From Aurantimonas marianensis (lineage in GTDB: Bacteria; Pseudomonadota; Alphaproteobacteria; Rhizobiales; Rhizobiaceae), in contig NZ_JALHBS010000104.1 in the NCBI RefSeq assembly GCF_024195285.1, positions 44,312 to 108,311 on the forward strand: a stretch of 64,000 nucleotides of DNA, written 5' to 3'. Shown here in pieces: positions 58,697 to 64,000 of this stretch. The notes beneath the pieces were generated by a model. The model did no database searches and was not told where the DNA came from. It worked only from the letters and a program-made list of their open reading frames with translations. Positions within the stretch are counted from its first letter, which is position 1. Each line of letters opens with the position of its first letter. Made by a program: the position numbers and the translations under genes.

Positions 58697-61342
58697 ATGA
58701 CCGATTCCCTTGATCCTTCCGGCCCCGCCGCGCCCCGGGCCGGCTCCATCGCGGCCCGCGCCATGGCCGCCCGTGGCTCCCGCGCGCCCGACTATCTCGC
58801 CGGCCTCAACGCCGAGCAGCGCGCCGCCGTCGAGACCACCGAGGGGCCCGTTCTGGTGCTCGCCGGCGCCGGCACCGGCAAGACGCGGGTGCTGACCACG
58901 CGCATCGCCCATATTCTGGCGACGGGTCGCGCATGGCCGTCGCAGATCCTCGCCGTCACCTTCACCAACAAGGCGGCGCGGGAGATGAAGAACCGCGTCG
59001 GCCTTCTCGTCGGCGAACAGGTCGAGGGCATGCCCTGGCTCGGCACCTTCCACTCGATCGGCGTGAAGATCCTGCGCCGCCACGCCGAGCTGGTCGGGTT
59101 GAAATCCAACTTCACCATCCTCGACACCGACGACCAGATCCGGCTGATCAAGCAGCTGATTCAGGCCGAAAATCTCGACGACAAGCGCTGGCCGGCGCGC
59201 GGCTTCGCCCAAATGCTCGACGCCTGGAAGAACAAGGGCCTGACCGCGAAGGACATTCCCGAGGGCGACGCGCGCGCCTTCGCCAACGGCAAGGGCCGCG
59301 AGCTCTACGCCGCCTATCAGGCGCGGCTGAAATCGCTCAACGCCTGCGATTTCGGCGACCTGCTGCTGCATCCGATCGCGATCTTCCGCGCCCACCCGGA
59401 CGTTCTGGCCGAGTATCACAAGCGCTTCCGCTACATCCTGGTCGACGAGTATCAGGACACCAATGTCGCGCAATATCTCTGGCTGCGACTCCTGGCGCAA
59501 AGGCCGACGCGGCGGGACTCAACCGCGATCGCAGAGACACGCGCCCCGGCCGCAGGCCGCAAGGGCGAACGCCCGTCGGCCGGTGAGGCCGCGCCCGCGC
59601 AGGCCAGCGAGCGAAGCGAGCGCTCGGCCGTGAGCGAAGATCAGAGGCAGCAGATCAACATCTGCTGCGTGGGCGACGACGACCAGTCGATCTATGGCTG
59701 GCGCGGCGCCGAGGTCGACAACATCCTCAGGTTCGACAAGGACTTTCCCGGCGCCACCGTGATCCGGCTGGAGCGCAACTACCGGTCCACCGCCCACATC
59801 CTCGGCGCCGCCTCCCACCTCATCGCCCACAATGAGGACCGGCTCGGCAAGACGCTGTTCACCGACTTCTCCGACCCCGAGCACCAGAAGGTCGAGGTCA
59901 ATGCCGGCTGGGACTCCGAGGAAGAGGCCCGCGCCATCGGCGAGGCAATCGAGGATCTGCAGCGCCGTGACAGCCACGACCTCAACGACATGGCGATCCT
60001 GGTGCGCGCCTCCTTCCAGATGCGCACCTTCGAGGACCGCTTCGTCACCATGGGCCTCAACTACCGGGTCATCGGCGGCCCGCGCTTTTACGAGCGCATG
60101 GAGGTGCGCGACGCGCTGGCCTATTTCCGCTGCGTCGTTCAGCCCGCCGACGACCTCGCCTTCGAGCGCATCGTCAACACGCCGAAGCGTGGGCTCGGCG
60201 ATGCCACCATCCGCCTGCTGCACGACTACGCCCGCTCCCGCGAAATCCCGCTGATCGCGGCTGCCGGCGAGATGGTCGAGACGGAAGAGCTGAAGCCGAA
60301 GCCGCGCAACGCGCTGCGCCGCGTCGTCACCGACCTCGTCCGTTGGGCCGGGCTGCTGGATTCCACCAAGCACACCGAGCTGGCCGAGCAGATCCTGGAG
60401 GAGTCCGGCTACACCGCGATGTGGCAGGCCGACCGCTCGGCCGAGGCGCCGGGCCGGCTGGAAAACTTGAAGGAGCTGATCCGCTCCATGGAGGAGTACG
60501 AGTCGCTCGCCTCCTTCCTCGAACATGTCGCGCTGGTCATGGACACCGAGCAGAACGCCGATCTCGACGCCGTCTCGATCATGACGCTGCACGCCGCCAA
60601 GGGGCTGGAATTCGAGACCGTGTTCCTGCCCGGCTGGGAGGAGGGGCTGTTTCCCCATCAGCGCGCTTTGGACGAGGGCGGCAGAAGCGGTTTGGAAGAA
60701 GAGCGCCGGCTCGCCTATGTCGGCATCACGCGGGCCAAGCGCCGGGCCAAGATCTGGTTCGTCTCCAACCGCCGCATCCACGGCCTGTGGCAGTCGACCA
60801 TCCCCTCGCGCTTTCTCGACGAGCTGCCCGAGGCGCATGTCGAGGTGATGGAAGCCAACACCAATACCTACGGCGGCTATGGCGCCTCGCGCTGGGATGG
60901 CGCCGCGGCCTTTCAGGAAAACGCCTACCAGACGCCGGGCTGGCGAAGGGCCCAGGCGGCGAATGCCGGCTTTGCCGGGGGCAAAGGCAGTTCGGGCGGC
61001 GACGGCTGGTCCGGCGGCCGCACGCGGCAGATCGACTATGGCGGCGGCGCCGGGTCGAACGCGCGCGCCGGCGCGGCAGCGGGCAGGGGCCACAACCAGC
61101 CGCCGAAACAGGGGTTCGGCCTCTACGCCTCGGCCCGGAAGGGCGGCCCGCGCGAGATCGAGGGCGAACTGGTGGCGAAATCCGTCATCGCCGAGGACAG
61201 CCGCTTCGCCAGCGGCGACCGGGTGTTCCACCAAAAGTTCGGCAACGGCACCGTCGCGAGCGTCGAGGGCAACAAGCTCACGGTGGATTTCGACAAGGCC
61301 GGCCAGAAGCGGGTGCTGGAGGGGTTTGTCGAGGGGGTGTGA
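58697..61342 (+). CDS. UvrD/PcrA-type DNA helicase
   Basis: An 881-residue superfamily 1 helicase. Walker A is AGAGTGKTRVLTTRI near residue 58. TFTNKAAREMKNRV (motif Ia), VDEYQDTN (motif II), VGDDDQSIYGWRGAEVDNI (motif III), RLERNYRSTAHIL (IV), VSIMTLHAAKGLEFETVFLPGWEEGLFPHQRA (V) and LAYVGITRAKRRAKI (VI) follow. It unwinds DNA in nucleotide-excision and mismatch repair. About 50 residues rich in R, A, E and S (nucleotides about 59503-59653) are inserted between motif II and III. The C-terminal part is glycine-rich (near 60,960-61,090) and ends in the usual KFGNGTVASVEGNKLTVDFDKAGQKRV tudor-like domain. Confidence 0.93.
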   Translation: MTDSLDPSGPAAPRAGSIAARAMAARGSRAPDYLAGLNAEQRAAVETTEGPVLVLAGAGTGKTRVLTTRIAHILATGRAWPSQILAVTFTNKAAREMKNRVGLLVGEQVEGMPWLGTFHSIGVKILRRHAELVGLKSNFTILDTDDQIRLIKQLIQAENLDDKRWPARGFAQMLDAWKNKGLTAKDIPEGDARAFANGKGRELYAAYQARLKSLNACDFGDLLLHPIAIFRAHPDVLAEYHKRFRYILVDEYQDTNVAQYLWLRLLAQRPTRRDSTAIAETRAPAAGRKGERPSAGEAAPAQASERSERSAVSEDQRQQINICCVGDDDQSIYGWRGAEVDNILRFDKDFPGATVIRLERNYRSTAHILGAASHLIAHNEDRLGKTLFTDFSDPEHQKVEVNAGWDSEEEARAIGEAIEDLQRRDSHDLNDMAILVRASFQMRTFEDRFVTMGLNYRVIGGPRFYERMEVRDALAYFRCVVQPADDLAFERIVNTPKRGLGDATIRLLHDYARSREIPLIAAAGEMVETEELKPKPRNALRRVVTDLVRWAGLLDSTKHTELAEQILEESGYTAMWQADRSAEAPGRLENLKELIRSMEEYESLASFLEHVALVMDTEQNADLDAVSIMTLHAAKGLEFETVFLPGWEEGLFPHQRALDEGGRSGLEEERRLAYVGITRAKRRAKIWFVSNRRIHGLWQSTIPSRFLDELPEAHVEVMEANTNTYGGYGASRWDGAAAFQENAYQTPGWRRAQAANAGFAGGKGSSGGDGWSGGRTRQIDYGGGAGSNARAGAAAGRGHNQPPKQGFGLYASARKGGPREIEGELVAKSVIAEDSRFASGDRVFHQKFGNGTVASVEGNKLTVDFDKAGQKRVLEGFVEGV

Positions 61343-61382
61343 GGGGCGCGGCGCTACACGGCCAGGGCGTACTGTGGCGGCG

Positions 61383-61673
61383 ATGGACGAATCCGACATT
61401 GAGCGCGCCGCGTTCCTCTGGGCGCATGAGCCGACCGCCGCCGGGCGACCGGCCTTCGTCACCGGCCCATGGCTTGCCGCAAACCCGGCGACGCCGGCCT
61501 CGACGCGCCTGTCGAAAGCCTTGAAGAAGGCCGGCTTCAGCTTCGTCGGCCCGACCACAATCTATGCCTTCATGCAGGCGATGGGCTTCGTCGACGACCA
61601 GGTCGAGGGCTGTTGCGTGCGCGCCGAATGCGAGGAAGCGCGCGCCGCGTTCCAGCGGCCAGGACGGGGGTAG
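61383..61673 (+). CDS. Stand-alone C-terminal fragment of DNA-3-methyladenine glycosylase I
   Basis: A 96-residue protein similar only to the last ~80 residues of Tag. ATPASTRLSKALKKAGFSFVGPTTIYAFMQAMGFVDDQVEGC corresponds to the S-x-x-L-S-K-x-L-K-K-x-G-F-x-F-V-G-P-T-x-x-Y-A-F-M-Q-A-x-G-x-V-N-D-H block. The N-terminal half with the zinc Cys/His and the active-site Glu is not encoded, and the His normally in the V-N-D-H is Gln here, so the zinc site is lost. It is either a decayed tag gene or a small protein with a new job. It follows uvrD by 40 bases; the ribosome site is weak. Confidence 0.6.
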   Translation: MDESDIERAAFLWAHEPTAAGRPAFVTGPWLAANPATPASTRLSKALKKAGFSFVGPTTIYAFMQAMGFVDDQVEGCCVRAECEEARAAFQRPGRG

Positions 61674-61700
61674 CGCGGCTGTCACCGTAGCCCGCGAGCC

Positions 61701-62075
61701 TCACTCCGGCACGAACCGCCCGTCGTCGAGCATTTGAATCGCCATTCCCGCATCGAGAGCCTGCGGTCCCAACTCCCACGCCGCGACGGCTTCCAGCGTC
61801 TCGCGCGCAAGGAGTGGTGCCACGACGAGCGTCGCATGGGCCGCGTTCAACCGGATTTGCGCGTTGGGATGTTCGAGAAGCGGGATCAGCGCCCGTCGCT
61901 GATCGCCGGTACGCAGCTTCAGTTCTTTCTCATACGCGAACTGGCGACGCGCCAGCCGATTGAACGTGCTGGTGTCGTCCGCTTCTATCGCCCTGTCCTG
62001 GGCAAGGCCGATCGCGATGTACTCTCGGACGATGTCGTCGACCGTGAGCTCGGTAAGTTGGGGGACGATCATCAT
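61701..62075 (-). CDS. DUF2019 protein, probable immunity protein
   Basis: A 124-residue helical protein of the DUF2019 family: LTVDDIVREYIAIGLAQDRAIEADDTSTFNRLARRQFAYEKELKLRTGDQRRALIPLLEHPNAQIRLNAAHATLVVAPLLARETLEAVAAW. This is HEAT-like and typical of small immunity proteins found beside toxin genes. Its ATG overlaps the stop of the nuclease-like gene by four bases (ATGA), so both are made together. It should bind and block the upstream protein; no catalytic motif is seen. Confidence 0.78.
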   Translation of the reverse strand: MMIVPQLTELTVDDIVREYIAIGLAQDRAIEADDTSTFNRLARRQFAYEKELKLRTGDQRRALIPLLEHPNAQIRLNAAHATLVVAPLLARETLEAVAAWELGPQALDAGMAIQMLDDGRFVPE

Positions 62076-62917
62076 TTCAGAACCTTCGCATTTCGTAGCG
62101 CGTCGATGCCAAGCCGTAGCCTTTCTTCCCAGCTCTTGCCTCGAAGATACTGGCGCGGAGACTGTTGGCCGAATTTCGGATTGGTCCGTTGATACCACGC
62201 CGATATCTCCCAATGCTTCAGCCGCGAGATCCGCACGAGGTTGCTCGGGCCGTTGACCATAGAGTCCGGAAAACCATCCTTCAGGGCCGCATCCTCCTCA
62301 ACGATATGGTGGATATCATACCCGTGGCGTTTACCTTGAGCCGCGCCTCGCTGGAGTTCTGCAAGGGTTTTCGGCGCCTCGAAATAGGCCTCGATCCAAG
62401 AATAGTAGGTTTGCATCCACCGTGCGACATCGATCGCCGTCAGCAACACCGCTATCGGACCCGCTGCTCCGCGGCTCAAGGCGCGCGCGGCGAAGCGAAC
62501 CACAGCCTTCACCACGATATGGCGGAGCCGCCGCGTTGGCGGTTCCTGCCTGGGAATCGTCGGCGGGTCTTCCAGCGGCGGGCCGCCATTGTGGCCGATG
62601 CCGGGTTTCGGCAGCTTTAGACGTCGGCTCTTGGGTGGGGTTCTGGGCGAACCGCTCCCTATCGGTTTCTTTTTCGGGCCGGGGATGTCGACCTGCAAAG
62701 GCTTGCGGCCGGTGACGCGCCGCCAGCGGCCGGAAATGCGCCCGCTGCCCTTGGGATGGCGTTCCTGACCCGGGCGGAAGCCGGCCTTGACGGCCCGCGA
62801 GGTCAGCCGCAGCGCCGCGACGGTAAGGCGCAGGCCGGCGATCTGGGCTCGCAAGCTGGCGAGCGGCATATCCGCTGCCGCACTGTCCTCTCTGGCCTCT
62901 CGTCTTTCCATGCCCAT
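62072..62917 (-). CDS. HNH-type nuclease toxin-like protein
   Basis: A 281-residue protein. Residues 1-60 are helical and basic. A long basic, proline-rich linker follows (GPKKKPIGSGSPRTPPKSRRLKLPKPGIGHNGGPPLEDPP), with the G-H-N-G-G-P-P-L motif often found in phage and secreted proteins. A short hydrophobic stretch (ISRGAAGPIAVLLTAIDVA-like, near 165) is next. The C-terminal ~90 residues look like an HNH/LHH nuclease: GYDIHHIVEEDAALKDG, VNGPSNLVRISRLKHWEISAWYQ and QSPRQYLRGKSWEERLRLGIDAL. The paired His and the Asn-His spacing fit a metal site. With the overlapping DUF2019 gene it forms a toxin/immunity-like pair. Confidence 0.72.
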   Translation of the reverse strand: MGMERREAREDSAAADMPLASLRAQIAGLRLTVAALRLTSRAVKAGFRPGQERHPKGSGRISGRWRRVTGRKPLQVDIPGPKKKPIGSGSPRTPPKSRRLKLPKPGIGHNGGPPLEDPPTIPRQEPPTRRLRHIVVKAVVRFAARALSRGAAGPIAVLLTAIDVARWMQTYYSWIEAYFEAPKTLAELQRGAAQGKRHGYDIHHIVEEDAALKDGFPDSMVNGPSNLVRISRLKHWEISAWYQRTNPKFGQQSPRQYLRGKSWEERLRLGIDALRNAKVLK

Positions 62918-63923
62918 CCCTCGCCACCGACCGTCCCGATGCTACGGGACCGCCGAACGACGGGGATAAGTTCGGTGGGGACTGACCGGGATACGAGGCG
63001 GCTAGATATCGCTCCTTTCCCGTGATCAAAGGCTCAGTTAATCTGCAAAGCCGTCGACGAGGCGCCGCGACAACAATGACGCGGTTTGGATGCCTGCGCC
63101 TCATATGTTTCCACGAGCGATGGGAGGTCCGCGTACTTGCTCAAACCCGCGCCCGCTCAAGAATTTTCTCCCCACCCTTTCCGCCTCCCGCATACTTCCC
63201 TCACCGCCGGCCCACGGAACGGGCGCGAATGATCACCGGGATCGTTCGTTGGGCCAAGGGGGAGAAATCCCTGGCGGTGCGGTGTCCGCGACGGGGCTTC
63301 TTCCGGAGAAGGCCCGGCCCGGACGACCCTTTGCTCCGCCGGACCGTCCCCCACTAATGAGGGGTCTGCGGATCGGTCCGCTTGAACGCCCCCGCCAGGG
63401 GCGTGAAGAGCCGGCAGCGCACACGAACCCATGAAGAGGCGGGGTTTGCGTGTCGAAGGGTTGGGTAAACGCCGCGCGGGATGCCGGAGGCGGACCGCAT
63501 GACGTAAAACAGTCGGAGGGTTCGCCTCCGGCGTCCCGCCGCTCGTCTCGTCCGAGACGAGACGGCAACAGGGGCCCACCAGCGAGCCGCAAGGCGACGC
63601 TTAAGGGCGGGACAGAAAATCCAACGCTTCGACCCGATCGGGTGCGGAGGCGCTTTTTCGCGCCGGTTCTCAAAGCCTCGGGCGTTGCAGCGGGGAGGGC
63701 GATTGCCGCGCGGCGAGACGGAACGGCCGTGCCCGGGGGAAAATGGGACCGACGCGGAGGCATATGCGGATTGCTTTGCTTGAACACCGCGCAAGGAGCG
63801 GCAGGAGCCGGCAGCGCATGGACCTCGCCGGGGGCGGCGGAAGCCGCGAAGCTTAAGGGTTGGACAGAGAAACCGATTGAAACAGGAGGAAGGGAGGTGG
63901 CAGGATTCGGAGAGTACAACAGC
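62918..63923. other. Gene-free repeat-bearing region
   Basis: About 1 kb with long open frames on both strands that look like GC-driven noise: no ribosome sites and very proline/arginine-rich translations. It contains repeat copy B (63204-63326). It also has short internal duplications: GCTTGAAC...AGCCGGCAGCGCA occurs near 63380-63421 and 63776-63819, and CTTAAGGG with GGACAGA occurs near 63600-63617 and 63853-63871. It may be the debris of mobile DNA next to the element that begins at about 63924. Confidence 0.5.
63204..63326 (+). repeat. Second dispersed repeat family, copy B
   Basis: It aligns with 47291-47408 over about 120 bases with small differences, including the identical block GATCACCGGGATCGTTCGTT. 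It lacks the T run that turns copy A into a terminator. No gene is next to it; the region is gene-free. Confidence 0.75.
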
Positions 63924-64000
63924 TGTCAGGCGACACGGCAAACTGACCCCCTGGCGCCATGAGGAACTGCCCCCTCGATAGCCAGGAGGTCGGCATGGAA
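63924..64000 (+). mobile_element. Possible left end of an IS21-like insertion sequence
   Basis: From TGTCAGG (63924) on, the sequence has two near-copies of a short C-rich motif (AAACTGACCCCCT near 63940 and GAACTGCCCCCT near 63964), as in the multiple terminal repeats of IS21-type elements. AGGAGGT (63984-63990) then leads to an ATG at 63995 with one more codon before the window ends. This would be the start of a transposase gene. Only the first 77 bases are visible, so the call is tentative. Confidence 0.35.

Noticed and set aside
59519..61558. 679-codon minus-strand frame opposite uvrD
   Set aside because: The helicase frame has all SF1 motifs; the antisense frame is compositional noise.
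63233..63919. Long frames on both strands in the right-end region
   Set aside because: Proline/arginine-rich translations without motifs or ribosome sites, crossing repeat sequences; treated as non-coding.
1..64000. CRISPR arrays, tRNA or rRNA genes, replication origin
   Set aside because: Reading the sequence showed no regularly spaced direct repeats, no cloverleaf-like tRNA sequence and no rRNA segment; a covariance-model search would be needed for a firm negative.

Overview
The window looks like chromosomal DNA of a GC-rich alphaproteobacterium, most likely in the Hyphomicrobiales (Rhizobiales). The support is the gene mix: DUF2293 and DUF4112 proteins, an HWE-type histidine kinase, an ArsR-methyltransferase fusion next to metF, TTT and TRAP uptake systems, and intergenic hairpin repeats of a rhizobial kind. 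This is inference from gene content; no rRNA or tRNA gene was seen.

Bases 1-22,070 are an organic-acid catabolism block with four GntR-type regulators and two solute-binding-protein transporters. The clearest unit is suyA-suyB-slcC-comC (1553-5117). It matches the known two-dehydrogenase route that inverts (S)-sulfolactate to (R)-sulfolactate through sulfopyruvate and then splits it to pyruvate and sulfite. A divergent HutC-type regulator and a 14-bp palindrome sit in front of it. An AT-rich gene of unknown function (5175-5906), ending in a tail like that of single-stranded DNA-binding protein, separates this operon from a D-tartrate dehydratase/TTT transporter unit (6034-10327). A second unit (11283-18227) has an aminotransferase, a TRAP transporter, an enoyl-CoA hydratase, a class III CoA-transferase and a hydratase. 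It faces a large FAD/Fe-S 2-hydroxyacid dehydrogenase (18349-21297) and a GntR gene.

Bases 22,248-33,000 hold two nucleotide-sugar genes (a PglF/CapD-type dehydratase and UDP-glucose dehydrogenase). They are followed by a periplasmic copper-type cluster (cupredoxin, cytochrome c, Tat-exported multicopper oxidase, L,D-transpeptidase, two small secreted proteins) and transketolase. Bases 33,378-41,450 carry an HWE kinase/response regulator unit, DedA, MOSC, TrmO, the ArsR-methyltransferase/metF pair with a 20-bp palindromic operator, and a 28-residue membrane protein with its own terminator.

Bases 41,800-53,800 are mixed housekeeping and envelope genes: amidase, PLP decarboxylase, three small secreted proteins, AraC regulator, beta-lactamase-fold hydrolase, OmpA, methyltransferase, ChrA and a cation/proton antiporter. 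Bases 53,819-56,877 form a mercury-resistance operon with a MerR-type 19-bp-spacer promoter; its reductase lacks the usual C-terminal cysteine pair. The rest holds CheW, a dienelactone hydrolase, UvrD, a lone Tag C-terminal fragment and a toxin/immunity-like pair. It ends in about 1 kb of gene-free, repeat-bearing DNA with what may be the start of an insertion sequence.

Two dispersed repeat families occur. One (three copies of about 104 bp) always lies 31-41 bases in front of a plus-strand gene. The other (two copies of about 120 bp) sits beside a truncated gene copy and in the gene-free end region.
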